Assembly: GCF_001613065.1 (NCBI RefSeq)
Contig: NZ_BDBQ01000039.1
Location: forward strand, 62,001-126,000
DNA from: Nocardia miyunensis NBRC 108239
Lineage (GTDB): Bacteria > Actinomycetota > Actinomycetes > Mycobacteriales > Mycobacteriaceae
Direction: 5' to 3'
Length of the DNA stretch: 64,000 nucleotides
This document shows positions 25,809 through 36,662 of the stretch, piece after piece. The notes under the pieces were generated by a model that was not told the origin of the DNA, did no database searches, and worked only from the letters and a program-made list of their open reading frames with translations. Both the position numbers and the translations under genes were made by a program. Every line of letters begins with the position of its first letter. Positions within the stretch are counted from its first letter, which is position 1.

Positions 25809-26360
25809 ATGGAACTTGTTGTCGGGCGCGTTGCCAAATCGCACGGGGTGCGCGGTGAGCTCGTCGTGGAGGTCCGCACCGACGAACCTGATCTGCGTTT
25901 CGCCCACGGCGCCGTCCTGAAGGGGCGGCTGCCGCGGGCGACGGCGGTCCGGGACTACACGGTCGAATCGGCTCGGGAACATTCGGGGCGGCTCCTGGTC
26001 CGGCTGCAGGGCATTGCGGACCGGGCCGAGGCGGATGCGTTGCGCGGCATGGTTTTTCTGGTCGACACCGACGATCTGCCGCCCTCGGAGGATCCCGAGG
26101 AGTTCTACGACCATGAGCTCGAGGGACTGTCGGTCCGGCTGGCCGACGGCACCGTCGTCGGCACCGTGGACGAGGTACTGCATTCGGCTGCGGGAGAACT
26201 GCTTTCGGTGCGCGCGGCGGCGAGTTTCGACGGCGTGGATGCCGCGCAGCCGGGCCGGGAGATCCTGATTCCGTTCGTCACCGCGATCGTGCCCACCGTA
26301 TCGGTCGCCGAGGGCCTGGTCGTCATCGATCCGCCCGAGGGACTGCTCGACAAGGAGTAG
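25809..26360 (+). CDS. rimM: Ribosome maturation factor RimM
   Basis: 183 residues from ATG 25809 (MELVVGRVAKSHGVRGELVVEV), preceded by gaggtgg. The N-terminal RimM barrel (to about 90) is followed by a PRC-barrel domain (YDHELEGLSVRLADGTVVGTV) that binds uS19 during assembly of the 30S head. It ends 4 bp before trmD. An in-frame GTG at 25791 would add six residues. Confidence 0.97.
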   Translation: MELVVGRVAKSHGVRGELVVEVRTDEPDLRFAHGAVLKGRLPRATAVRDYTVESAREHSGRLLVRLQGIADRAEADALRGMVFLVDTDDLPPSEDPEEFYDHELEGLSVRLADGTVVGTVDEVLHSAAGELLSVRAAASFDGVDAAQPGREILIPFVTAIVPTVSVAEGLVVIDPPEGLLDKE

Positions 26361-26364
26361 AGCG

Positions 26365-27081
26365 ATGCCCGAGGACGTCGGGGACTCTTCCGCAGCACTG
26401 CGCATCGACGTGGTCACGATCTTCCCCGAATACCTCGAGCCGATGCGAACCGCGTTGCTGGGCAAGGCGATCGACAAGGGCCTGATCGAACTCGGCGTGC
26501 ACGATCTGCGTCGCTGGACCCACGACGTGCACAAGGCCGTGGACGATTCGCCCTACGGCGGCGGCCCCGGCATGGTCATGAAACCCACGGTGTGGGGCGA
26601 TGCGCTCGACGAGGTCTGTCCCGACGACGCGCTGCTGGTGGTGCCCACCCCCGCGGGAATTCCGTTCACGCAGGCCACCGCGCGCCGATGGTCCGGAGAA
26701 CGTCATCTGGTCTTCGCCTGCGGCCGCTACGAGGGTATCGATCAGCGCGTCTTCGACGACGCGGCTCGTCGCGTCCGCGTCGAGGAGGTCAGCATCGGCG
26801 ATTACGTCCTGATCGGTGGCGAGGCGGCGGTCCTGGTGATGACCGAGGCCGTGGTCCGCCTGCGCCCCGGCGTCCTGGGCAATCAGCAGTCCCACGAACA
26901 GGATTCGTTCTCCGACGGCCTGCTCGAGGGCCCCAGCTACACCCGACCGGTCACCTGGCGCGGCCTGGACGTCCCGGAGATCCTGCTGTCCGGCAATCAC
27001 GCGAGGATCGATGCCTGGCGGCACGAACAGGCACTGTCCCGCACTCGTGAACGCCGCCCGGACCTGCTACCGCCGGAATGA
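26365..27081 (+). CDS. trmD: tRNA (guanine-N1-)-methyltransferase TrmD
   Basis: Makes m1G37 in tRNAs reading CNN/GGN codons, preventing frameshifts; SAM-dependent. 238 residues with the trefoil-knot SAM site VEEVSIGDYVLIGGEAAVLV (about 138-160) and N-terminal DVVTIFPEYLEPM. Also DSPYGGGPGMVMKP. RBS aaggag upstream. Last gene of the cluster starting at rpsP; unlike in many bacteria, rplS is 4 kb further on, separated by an SDR remnant, tex and a membrane protein gene. Confidence 0.97.
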   Translation: MPEDVGDSSAALRIDVVTIFPEYLEPMRTALLGKAIDKGLIELGVHDLRRWTHDVHKAVDDSPYGGGPGMVMKPTVWGDALDEVCPDDALLVVPTPAGIPFTQATARRWSGERHLVFACGRYEGIDQRVFDDAARRVRVEEVSIGDYVLIGGEAAVLVMTEAVVRLRPGVLGNQQSHEQDSFSDGLLEGPSYTRPVTWRGLDVPEILLSGNHARIDAWRHEQALSRTRERRPDLLPPE

Positions 27082-27461
27082 GTTCCGGGGCCCCCGGTAC
27101 TTGTTCCGGATCGGCCAGTTCGGCCCCCAGGACCACCTCCCGATTCGCCGCTGCGCCGCGGACAGGCGTTCGGCATCGCGTCCGACCGGGACGATGTTCC
27201 GTCCGGTCGCGGCGAGTCGGCGAGCGATGGCCTCTCCGATGCCGCCGGTCGCCCCGGTGACGACCGTGCTCTGGACTCCGGCGGGGTGGAGGCGGTGACG
27301 TTCTGGGTTCCTCGGCCCGCCGGATCTGACGCCGAGCGGGGAGCGCGCACCCCGTAACGGCATAGCACAACGGGTACGGCTGATCGAAAAGGGTGCGGCT
27401 GTGGTCGATTCGGCGCGGGGCTGTGGCTACCTGTCGGGGTTCGGCGGTAGTGTCTGCGGGC
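27082..27461. other. 380-bp gap between trmD and tex holding a decayed gene
   Basis: No intact gene. The middle contains a minus-strand fragment of a short-chain dehydrogenase (see 27130-27275). The right end (27400-27461) is the presumed upstream region of tex. No repeats recognised. Confidence 0.5.
27130..27275 (-). pseudogene. Remnant of a short-chain dehydrogenase/reductase gene
   Basis: On the minus strand, the frame around 27270-27140 reads TVVTGATGGIGEAIARRLA and continues ATGRNIVPVGRDAERLSA, the classical SDR cofactor-binding beta-alpha-beta (TGxxxGIG) and the following strand. The rest of the enzyme (NNAG, YxxxK) is missing; the sequence runs into unrelated residues before trmD. I read it as the N-terminal stub of a deleted SDR gene. 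Confidence 0.6.
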
Positions 27462-29936
<2,475 letters not shown>

Positions 29937-30091
29937 GCTCCTCCGAGTACCCGGCGGGCCGGCCCCGGTGGTCCGCATCTGTCGCGATGCGCTCTGCCGG
30001 GGCCTCGCGGTGCTGCACAATGTGGCTGGGTGGGTGAATGCGGGTCCGGATCCGGTGGCGCTCGCGCGCCTGGGCGCGGAGATGACGGGAC

Positions 30092-30985
30092 ATGGCAGAT
30101 ATGCGACGGTGGCTGGACGAGACCGTGGTCACGCACGGTCGCCTGCCGCTGCTGTGTTTCCTGCTCGGCTTCATCGTCGGATTCCTGCTGATCCGGCTCA
30201 GTGTCCGGTTGATTCGCAAACGGGTGCGCTGGTGGCCCGGCAATCTCCGCGCGGGTGATGTGCACATCCACCACATGGTGTTCGGCGTGGTGCTGGTGCT
30301 GCTGTCCGGAATCGGCCTGGTCACCGTCTACAACAGCGGGGTCGGCACGGTCAGCGCGCTGGCCTCGGTCTTCGGGCTCGGCGCGGCCCTGGTCCTGGAC
30401 GAATTCGCGCTCATCTACTATCTGCGCGACGTCTACTGGGAGGAACAGGGCCGCACCTCGGTCGACGCGGTCTTCGTCGCCCTGGCGGTGACCGGACTGC
30501 TCCTGCTGGGTTTTCATCCGCTGTGGCTGCTGGACGTCGGGAATATCCGGCACGATCACAGCCCGACGGGCCGGACCTTCCTGAGCCTGTTCGCCGTGGT
30601 GAATCTGATGCTGGCCGCCATCGTCATCGCCAAGGGCAAGATCTGGACCGGACTGTTCGGTATGTTCTTCCTGCCGCTGCTGCTCGTCGGGGCGCTGCGG
30701 CTGAGCAGGCCCGGTGCGCCGTGGGCGCGCTGGCGGTATGCCGAACGCCCGCGGCTGATGCAGCGGGCGGTCCGGCGCGAACGCCGCTATCGGCGGCCGG
30801 TTATCCGCGCGAAGATCTTCGTCCAGGATCTGATCGCCGGGAAGCCTGATGCCGTGGCGCATATGCGGGTCGCGGCCGAGGAGGAGTTGGCCCGCACAGT
30901 GGTGCCCGCGCCCGCGCCGCCGCATCCGATCGGGCAGTCCCTGCCGAGAATTCCCGGTCACGGCCGCCGGACTGGGGTCGATTAA
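30092..30985 (+). CDS. Integral membrane protein with HIHH motif, function unknown
   Basis: 297 residues. About five or six membrane segments: residues 19-38, 62-80, 88-108, 130-150, 165-185 and 190-205. The motif GDVHIHHMVFG (about 56-66) is characteristic of this actinobacterial family; clustered His could bind metal, but that is inference. The C-terminal 80 residues are basic then Pro/Ala-rich and cytoplasmic. Stand-alone gene between tex and rplS. Confidence 0.75.
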   Translation: MADMRRWLDETVVTHGRLPLLCFLLGFIVGFLLIRLSVRLIRKRVRWWPGNLRAGDVHIHHMVFGVVLVLLSGIGLVTVYNSGVGTVSALASVFGLGAALVLDEFALIYYLRDVYWEEQGRTSVDAVFVALAVTGLLLLGFHPLWLLDVGNIRHDHSPTGRTFLSLFAVVNLMLAAIVIAKGKIWTGLFGMFFLPLLLVGALRLSRPGAPWARWRYAERPRLMQRAVRRERRYRRPVIRAKIFVQDLIAGKPDAVAHMRVAAEEELARTVVPAPAPPHPIGQSLPRIPGHGRRTGVD

Positions 30986-31132
30986 CGGCCGGGCGCGCGG
31001 ATCTGGCACAATAATCGGGTTGCCCTGGGCAGTCGGCCCAGCGCACCGCCCATAATCCGGAGCACGAACCGGTCGAGCGCCCAGTGCGCGCCGCCAGGTT
31101 CCTCTGTTCGCGCGAACTCCACAAGGACGGAA

Positions 31133-31474
31133 ATGAACACCCTCGACTTCGTCGATGAAAAGTCGCTGCGCAGCGACGTCCCCGCCTTCCGGCCGGGTGA
31201 CACGATCAATGTGCACGTGAAGGTCATCGAAGGTAACAAGGAGCGCATCCAGGTCTTCAAGGGCGCCGTGATCCGGCGTCAGGGTGGCGGCATCCGTGAG
31301 ACCTTCACGGTCCGCAAGGTTTCCTTCGGTGTCGGTGTCGAGCGCACCTTCCCGGTGCACAGCCCCAACATCGATCACATCGATGTGGTGACCCGCGGTG
31401 ACGTCCGCCGGGCCAAGCTGTACTACCTGCGCGATCTGCGCGGCAAGGCCGCCAAGATCAAGGAAAAGCGCTGA
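31133..31474 (+). CDS. rplS: 50S ribosomal protein bL19
   Basis: 113 residues, normal length: MNTLDFVDEKSLRSDVPAF, RPGDTINVHVKVIEGNKER, IQVFKGAVIRRQGGGIRETF, IDVVTRGDVRRAKLYYLRDL. Preceded by aaggac. About 145 bp of leader lies upstream with several short complementary stretches that could form a ribosomal-protein leader structure. A clear rho-independent terminator follows at 31513-31539. Confidence 0.98.
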   Translation: MNTLDFVDEKSLRSDVPAFRPGDTINVHVKVIEGNKERIQVFKGAVIRRQGGGIRETFTVRKVSFGVGVERTFPVHSPNIDHIDVVTRGDVRRAKLYYLRDLRGKAAKIKEKR

Positions 31475-31512
31475 GGCGTATCCCCGCTGACGGGACCAGG
31501 TTGTTCGAAAAG

Positions 31513-31539
31513 CCTCCGGCCGTTCGGTCGGAGGTTTTT
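31513..31539 (+). terminator. Rho-independent terminator of rplS
   Basis: Nine-bp stem (CCTCCGGCC 31513-31521 with GGTCGGAGG 31526-31534, one G-T pair), four-base loop GTTC, then TTTTT at 31535-31539. It lies 38 bp after the rplS stop. The best classical terminator in this window. Confidence 0.9.
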
Positions 31540-31558
31540 CCTGTTCTCAGGCTCTTTT

Positions 31559-31593
31559 CGTATTCTCAGCGGATCGATCCGCCCGCGAATACG
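31559..31593. promoter_or_regulatory. Inverted repeat upstream of the first lepB
   Basis: CGTATTC (31559-31565) is exactly complementary to GAATACG (31587-31593), with the self-complementary GGATCGATCC (31571-31580) in the middle. It is 23 bp before the lepB GTG at 31616. It may be a cruciform, a regulator site or a leader hairpin; no regulator can be named. Confidence 0.4.
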
Positions 31594-31615
31594 AAGTACG
31601 GCTAGGTTGTTCGTC

Positions 31616-32455
31616 GTGACGCGGGACAGCGAGATGGAGAGCGAATCCGACGACGGGCGGCCAGGCGGATTCACGCCGCGCCGGTCACGGGGGGACAAGT
31701 CGCGGGGGAAGCGACGCAAGAAGCAGAAGAAGCAGCGTCCATTCTGGCAGGAGTTGCCGATTCTGATCGTGATCGCGGCGGTGATCGCGGCGTTGGTGGT
31801 GACGTTCATCGGTCGGCCGTACGTGATTCCGTCGGAGTCGATGGAGCCGACGCTGCACGGTTGCGCCACCTGTGTCGGGGACCGGATCTACGTCGAGAAG
31901 CTCAGTTACGACTTCGGCGATCCGAAGCCGGGCGATGTGGTGGTGTTCAAGTCGCCGAGCAGTTCCTGGGACGAGGGCTACCATTCGACGCGTTCGAGCA
32001 ACGCCGTCGTCAGGGGGATCGAGAATTTCTTCTCGTTCTTCGGGCTCGTGCCGCCGGATGAGAACGATCTGGTGAAGCGGGTGATCGCGGTGGGCGGTCA
32101 GACCGTACAGTGCTGTGATGCGCAGGGCCGGGTGCTGGTCGACGGCAAACCGCTCGACGAGCCCTATGCCCACTACGTGTACCCGTATCAGCCGGGTCTG
32201 CAGTTCGCGGTCAAGACCGCGATGGGCGTCTCGACGAACCCGGCGGGTCGGGAGTTCGGCCCGATCAAGGTCCCCGAGGGCAATCTGTGGGTGATGGGGG
32301 ACAACCGCAACGACTCGCTCGACTCGCGCGGTCATATCGACGATCAGTACACCGGCACGGTCCCGGTCAAGAATGTGCGCGGTAAAGCGGTGTTCAAGAT
32401 CTGGCCGCTGACGCGGATCGGGCCGGTGCGATCGCAGAACCCCCAGACGAACTGA
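31616..32455 (+). CDS. lepB: Signal peptidase I, copy 1
   Basis: Membrane serine/lysine protease that removes signal peptides. 279 residues from GTG 31616 (VTRDSEMESESD). The N-terminal basic segment ends KKQKKQRPFWQE, followed by one membrane helix (LPILIVIAAVIAALVVTFI, about residues 45-64). Catalytic Ser is in IPSESMEPTLHG and Lys in DLVKRVIAVGGQT; box E is VMGDNRNDSLDSRGH. A second, very similar gene follows 80 bp downstream. The active site lies outside the cytoplasm. Confidence 0.95.
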   Translation: MTRDSEMESESDDGRPGGFTPRRSRGDKSRGKRRKKQKKQRPFWQELPILIVIAAVIAALVVTFIGRPYVIPSESMEPTLHGCATCVGDRIYVEKLSYDFGDPKPGDVVVFKSPSSSWDEGYHSTRSSNAVVRGIENFFSFFGLVPPDENDLVKRVIAVGGQTVQCCDAQGRVLVDGKPLDEPYAHYVYPYQPGLQFAVKTAMGVSTNPAGREFGPIKVPEGNLWVMGDNRNDSLDSRGHIDDQYTGTVPVKNVRGKAVFKIWPLTRIGPVRSQNPQTN

Positions 32456-32535
32456 GTGCGTCGCGCCGAACGCGTTGCCGCACTTGTCGACATCCCGGTC
32501 ACCGCCGCTGATGTGGTCGGGATAACCTGTTCGGC

Positions 32536-33363
32536 GTGGCAGACGAATTCGACTCGAGGGCGTCGACCGGGGTAGACGACGACGGTGCGAGCGCGCCGGT
32601 GCCGCGCCGTCGGCGATCGCGGGGGAAGAAGCAGAAGAAGCAGCGGCCGTTCTGGCAGGAGTTGCCGATTCTGATCGTGATCGCGGCGGTGATCGCGGCG
32701 TTGGTGGTGACGTTCATCGGTCGGCCGTACGTGATTCCGTCGCAGTCGATGGAGCCGACGCTGCACGGTTGCCCCGGCTGTACGGGCGACCGGATCTACG
32801 TCGAGAAATTGACGTACGACTTCAGCGACCCCGAACCGGGCGATGTGATCGTCTTCGTCGGCCCGAGCGGATCGTGGAACAAGGAGTACCACACGAACCG
32901 CTCCAGCAACGTCGTCATGCGCGGCGTGCAGGACTTCTTCTCCTTCTTCGGGCTCGTGCCCCCGGATGAGAACGACCTGGTCAAGCGGGTGATCGCGGTG
33001 GGCGGTCAGACCGTGCAGTGCTGTGATGCCCAAGGCCGGGTGCTGGTCGACGGCAAACCGCTCGACGAGCCCTACGCCCGGTACCTGTACCCGTACCAGG
33101 CCGGTCTGCCGTTCGCGGTCAAGACGCCGATGGGGCTGTCGATCAACCCGATCGGGCGGGAGTTCGGGCCGGTGAAGGTGCCCGAAGGCAATCTGTGGGT
33201 GATGGGCGACAACCGCAACGAATCCGCCGACTCACGCGCGCATCAGGACGACGAGTTCTCCGGCACGGTCCCGGTGAAGGATGTGCGCGGTAAAGCGGTG
33301 TTCAAGATCTGGCCGCCGGGCCGGATCGGGCCGGTGCGATCGCAGGATCCCCAGACGAACTGA
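32536..33363 (+). CDS. lepB: Signal peptidase I, copy 2 (tandem duplicate)
   Basis: 275 residues, GTG start (VADEFDSRASTGVDD). Same architecture as copy 1: basic Lys-rich lead-in, one membrane helix, catalytic Ser in IPSQSMEPTLHG, Lys in DLVKRVIAVGGQT and VMGDNRNESADSR. The two proteins differ mainly in the N-terminal 35 residues and the surface loop around residues 105-125. Both catalytic dyads are intact, so both are probably active. A 93-bp stretch is identical in DNA between the copies (31742-31834 and 32650-32742), which points to a recent duplication or gene conversion. Confidence 0.95.
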   Translation: MADEFDSRASTGVDDDGASAPVPRRRRSRGKKQKKQRPFWQELPILIVIAAVIAALVVTFIGRPYVIPSQSMEPTLHGCPGCTGDRIYVEKLTYDFSDPEPGDVIVFVGPSGSWNKEYHTNRSSNVVMRGVQDFFSFFGLVPPDENDLVKRVIAVGGQTVQCCDAQGRVLVDGKPLDEPYARYLYPYQAGLPFAVKTPMGLSINPIGREFGPVKVPEGNLWVMGDNRNESADSRAHQDDEFSGTVPVKDVRGKAVFKIWPPGRIGPVRSQDPQTN

Positions 33364-33429
33364 TCGCCGCGCCGGGCGCCGAGGCGGCCCGGCGGATACG
33401 GCTGGGAAGAGCGAACGGATAATCGAACG

Positions 33430-34182
33430 GTGGGTGCAGTGGCGCGCAACGGGCAACGAGCCGGGGACTGGCCGCCGCGAGTGGTGATGCGCAAGGCCGG
33501 CGGTCTGCGCACGCTCGAGGCGGCGCTGATTCGCAGTGGTCTCGGGCCGGTCGCCGGGGTCGACGAGGCAGGGCGGGGATGTTGTGCGGGTCCGCTGGTG
33601 GTGGCGGCCTGCCTGCTCGCGCCCAAGGCCTACGACTCCCTCGCCGGCCTGGACGATTCCAAGAAGCTCACCGAGGCCGCTCGCGAAGAGCTGTTCCCGA
33701 TCATCGAGCGCCGGGCCCTGGCCTGGCAGGTGGTGGTGATTCCGGCCTGGGAGATCGATGCGATCGGCATCCACGTCGCCAATATCGAGGGGATGCGGCG
33801 TGCGGTGGCCGGGTTGGATCAGCGGCCCGGCTACGTGCTCACCGACGGTTTCAAGGTGCCCGGCATCGCGGCGCCCTCACTGCCGGTGATCGGCGGGGAT
33901 GCGACGGCGGCGTGTATCGCCGCGGCCAGCATTCTGGCCAAGGTGACCAGGGATCGGATGATGGTCGCGCTGGACGGGCGACTGCCCGGTTACGGATTCG
34001 CGGCGCACAAGGGGTACAACACGCCCGAACATATCGCGGCGCTGGACCGTCTCGGCCCCAGCAGTGAGCATCGCCGGAGCTGGCGCAATGTGCGGATGAT
34101 CGGCGGGGGCGAGGCAGAGCCCGTCCGTCGCCCCGGTGCGGGAGCGAGGCGGTTGGCTACCGACGCCGCACATGCGAGATGA
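33430..34182 (+). CDS. rnhB: Ribonuclease HII
   Basis: Removes ribonucleotides from DNA. 250 residues; conserved region begins WPPRVVMRKAGGLRTLEAAL, then GLGPVAGVDEAGRGCCAGPL with catalytic Asp-Glu, LDDSKKLTEAAR, and SILAKVTRDRMM plus AAHKGYNTPEH. The start is one of two GTGs (33430 or 33439). The last 35 residues after RSWRNVRM are unconserved. Lies between the lepB pair and DUF2469, as in related genomes. Confidence 0.96.
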   Translation: MGAVARNGQRAGDWPPRVVMRKAGGLRTLEAALIRSGLGPVAGVDEAGRGCCAGPLVVAACLLAPKAYDSLAGLDDSKKLTEAAREELFPIIERRALAWQVVVIPAWEIDAIGIHVANIEGMRRAVAGLDQRPGYVLTDGFKVPGIAAPSLPVIGGDATAACIAAASILAKVTRDRMMVALDGRLPGYGFAAHKGYNTPEHIAALDRLGPSSEHRRSWRNVRMIGGGEAEPVRRPGAGARRLATDAAHAR

Positions 34183-34249
34183 TTGTCAGGACACGCACTA
34201 TGGCGAGCCCGCGGGGGCGGCGTCGTGAATTAGGAGGACTTTCCACCAG

Positions 34250-34555
34250 ATGAGTGCCGAGGACCTCGAGAAGTACGAAACCGAGATGGAACTCTCGCTG
34301 TATCGGGAGTACAAGGACATCGTCGGCCAGTTCTCGTACGTGGTGGAGACCGAACGCCGCTTCTACCTGGCCAATTCCGTCGAACTACGCCCGCAGAACG
34401 CCGACGGCGAGGTGTATTTCGAAGTGCGCATGTCCGATGCCTGGGTGTGGGACATGTACCGGCCGGCTCGCTTCGTCAAGCATGTTCGCGTCATCACCTT
34501 CAAGGACGTGAACATCGAGGAGCTGGAGAAGCCGGACCTCCGTCTGCCCGAGTAA
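34250..34555 (+). CDS. DUF2469 family protein
   Basis: 101 residues, highly conserved among actinobacteria: MSAEDLEKYETEMELSLYRE, YKDIVGQFSYVVETERRFYL, SDAWVWDMYRPARFVKHVRV. A strong RBS (taggaggac) is 10-15 bp upstream. Small, acidic and soluble; function unknown. Always near rnhB/yraN in Mycobacteriales. Followed by a 242-bp gap carrying two DnaA boxes. Confidence 0.93.
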   Translation: MSAEDLEKYETEMELSLYREYKDIVGQFSYVVETERRFYLANSVELRPQNADGEVYFEVRMSDAWVWDMYRPARFVKHVRVITFKDVNIEELEKPDLRLPE

Positions 34556-34709
34556 CCGCCCCTGGCCCGGACGCGGGGTTCTGTCGCCGGGGCGTGCCGC
34601 GCGGTGAATGGTGGGGTCTGTGTTCGCGTCATTCCGGGCGAATTACGTTGCGCGGCAATCGTTCACATCGGCGAGCGTGTGTTTGCGCGATCCGCGTGTC
34701 GTTGGCGTG

Positions 34710-34735
34710 TTGTCCACACGCGGGGGTTATCCACA
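34710..34735 (+). promoter_or_regulatory. Pair of perfect DnaA boxes upstream of yraN
   Basis: TTGTCCACA (34710-34718, the high-GC actinobacterial consensus) and TTATCCACA (34727-34735, the E. coli consensus) lie in the same orientation with 8 bp between them, in the non-coding gap between DUF2469 and yraN. Two perfect 9-mers so close are unlikely by chance in high-GC DNA. They could titrate DnaA or put yraN-yifB-dprA under DnaA control; the region lacks the box number and AT-rich element expected of oriC. Confidence 0.7.
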
Positions 34736-34797
34736 GGCTTTCTTTTTCCGCAGGTCGGCGGAAACGCGCAGGAGTGTCGCCGGACCATCCTGACCGG

Positions 34798-35154
34798 GTG
34801 GCACATAATCTGGCGCTCGGCGCACACGGGGAAGAGCTGGCGGCACAGTATCTGCGTGCCGCCGGGATGGATATCGTCGAACGAAACTGGCGCTGCCGGT
34901 ACGGCGAGCTGGATCTGATCGCACGCGATGCGGAAGTGACCGCATTCGTCGAGGTGAAGACCCGTTCGGGCCTGAGATTCGGCATCCCGGCCGAGGCGGT
35001 GACCTTCACCAAGCAGCAGCGCATCAGACGATTGGCGCTGCTGTGGCTCAACGAGCAGCAGGGGCCGTGGCGGCAGATCCGCTTCGACGTGGTGTCGGTG
35101 CTGGTGAAATCCGGGTCCGACCCGGTCATCGAACATCTGAAAGCGGTGTTCTGA
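34798..35154 (+). CDS. yraN: YraN family protein (UPF0102, nuclease-like fold)
   Basis: 118 residues from GTG 34798 (VAHNLALGAHGEELAAQYL); an in-frame GTG at 34774 would add eight. Restriction-nuclease-like core: GEELAAQYLRAAGMDIVERN, the metal-site Asp in YGELDLIARD and Glu-x-Lys in TAFVEVKTRSG. The family is thought to act on DNA or in recombination, but the activity is uncertain. Its stop overlaps the yifB start (TGATG), so it is translationally coupled to yifB and dprA. Confidence 0.93.
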   Translation: MAHNLALGAHGEELAAQYLRAAGMDIVERNWRCRYGELDLIARDAEVTAFVEVKTRSGLRFGIPAEAVTFTKQQRIRRLALLWLNEQQGPWRQIRFDVVSVLVKSGSDPVIEHLKAVF

Positions 35155-36662
35155 TGGCGCTGGGCCGAGCGTTCTCCGTGGCGGTGACCGGGGTGGACGG
35201 GCAGTTGGTGGAGATCGAGGCCGATATCGGCCAGGGGCTGCCGTCGATACATCTGGTCGGGCTGCCCGACACCACCCTGAACGAATCCCGCGACAGAGTG
35301 CGGGCCGCGGTGACCAATTCGGGGGAGAAATGGCCGGACGGCCGGGTCATCCTGGCATTGTCGCCGGCGACGCTGCCCAAGGTCGGCAGCGTCTACGACC
35401 TGGCGCTGGCCGCCGCGGTGCTGGATGCGGGGGACGCGGTTCCGTCGGTGCGGCTGGCAGGTTCGGTGCTGCTGGGTGAACTGGCGTTGGACGGGCGCGT
35501 CCGGCGGGCGAGAGGGGTGCTTCCCGCGGTGCTCGCCGCGCGGGCCGCGGGTCGCACCACGGTCGTGGTGCCCGAATCCGCGCTCGCCGAGGCGAGTCTG
35601 GTCGACGGGATCACGGTGCTCGGCGCGGCCACCCTGCGCGAGTTGATCGACTGGTTGCGTGGTGACGGGGAGTTGCGTCCGCCCGTGGGCGCGCTGCCCT
35701 CGTCCGAGCGACCCTGCGGTGATCTGAACGAGGTCATCGGTCAGGACGAGGCTCGCTGGGCACTGGAGGTCGCCGCCGCGGGCGGCCATCACGTCCTGCT
35801 GACCGGGCCGCCCGGAATCGGCAAAACCATGTTGGCGCAACGTCTTCCGAGTCTGCTGCCGATGCTGACCGAGCGGGAGGCGCTGGAGGTGACGGCGATC
35901 CATTCGGTAGCGGGCATTCTGCCGGGCGATCATCCGCTGATCACCGTCCCGCCGTTCGTGGCGCCGCATCATTCGACCTCGGTGAGCGCGATGGTCGGCG
36001 GCGGGTCGGGTTCGGCGCGGCCGGGCGCGGTGAGCCGCGCGCATTGCGGAGTGCTTTTCCTGGACGAGTGCGCCGAGATCGGCGCCAAGGTGCTCGAAGC
36101 GCTGCGAACTCCGTTGGAGGAGGGGGAGATCCGCATCGCCAGGCGCGACGGCGTGGCCCGCTATCCGGCGCGTTTCCAACTGGTGCTGGCGGCGAACCCC
36201 TGTCCGTGTGCGCCCGCGCGTGATGTCGATTGCATCTGCGCACCGCTGGCGCGGCGGCGTTATCTCGGAAAGTTGTCCGGGCCGCTGATGGATCGCATCG
36301 ATATCTGGGTGCGGATGCACGGACAGGCTTCCGGTGCGTTCGCCTCCTCGGAGGCCGAGAGCAGTGCGGTCGTGCGCGGCCGGGTCGAGGCGGCGCGCAA
36401 GGTGGCCGCGAAGCGTTGGCAGGAGTACGGCTGGACCACCAACGCGGAGGTCCCCGGACATACTCTGCGCCAACGTTTCCGGCTGCCGAGCGAGGCGCTG
36501 GTCCCGGTCGAGAACGCGCTGCGGCAGGGCCGGATGTCCGCCCGCGGCGCTGATCGGGCCATCCGGGTCGCCTGGACCATCTGTGACCTGCGCGGCGGCG
36601 AGAAGCCCGGCACCCAGGACGTGATGCAGGCGCTGAACTTCCGGCAACGGGGTGCGGCATGA
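35154..36662 (+). CDS. yifB: YifB/ComM-type AAA+ ATPase (Mg-chelatase-like)
   Basis: 502 residues from ATG 35154. The N-terminal Lon-protease-like domain (MALGRAFSVAVTGVDGQLVE; GLPDTTLNESRDRVRAA) is followed by an AAA+ core with Walker A GPPGIGKTMLAQ (about residue 222) and Walker B VLFLDECAEIG, then a C-terminal helical lid (RGADRAIRVAWTICDL). In naturally transformable bacteria ComM drives branch migration of incoming DNA. Overlaps both neighbours (yraN by TGATG, dprA by ATGA). Confidence 0.95.
   Translation: MALGRAFSVAVTGVDGQLVEIEADIGQGLPSIHLVGLPDTTLNESRDRVRAAVTNSGEKWPDGRVILALSPATLPKVGSVYDLALAAAVLDAGDAVPSVRLAGSVLLGELALDGRVRRARGVLPAVLAARAAGRTTVVVPESALAEASLVDGITVLGAATLRELIDWLRGDGELRPPVGALPSSERPCGDLNEVIGQDEARWALEVAAAGGHHVLLTGPPGIGKTMLAQRLPSLLPMLTEREALEVTAIHSVAGILPGDHPLITVPPFVAPHHSTSVSAMVGGGSGSARPGAVSRAHCGVLFLDECAEIGAKVLEALRTPLEEGEIRIARRDGVARYPARFQLVLAANPCPCAPARDVDCICAPLARRRYLGKLSGPLMDRIDIWVRMHGQASGAFASSEAESSAVVRGRVEAARKVAAKRWQEYGWTTNAEVPGHTLRQRFRLPSEALVPVENALRQGRMSARGADRAIRVAWTICDLRGGEKPGTQDVMQALNFRQRGAA

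Noticed and set aside
34700..34740. Chromosomal origin of replication
   Set aside because: Only two DnaA boxes, no dnaA/dnaN neighbours and no AT-rich unwinding element.
34629..36647. 672-codon minus-strand frame opposite yraN/yifB
   Set aside because: Antisense artefact; spans the DnaA-box gap and two conserved genes on the other strand.
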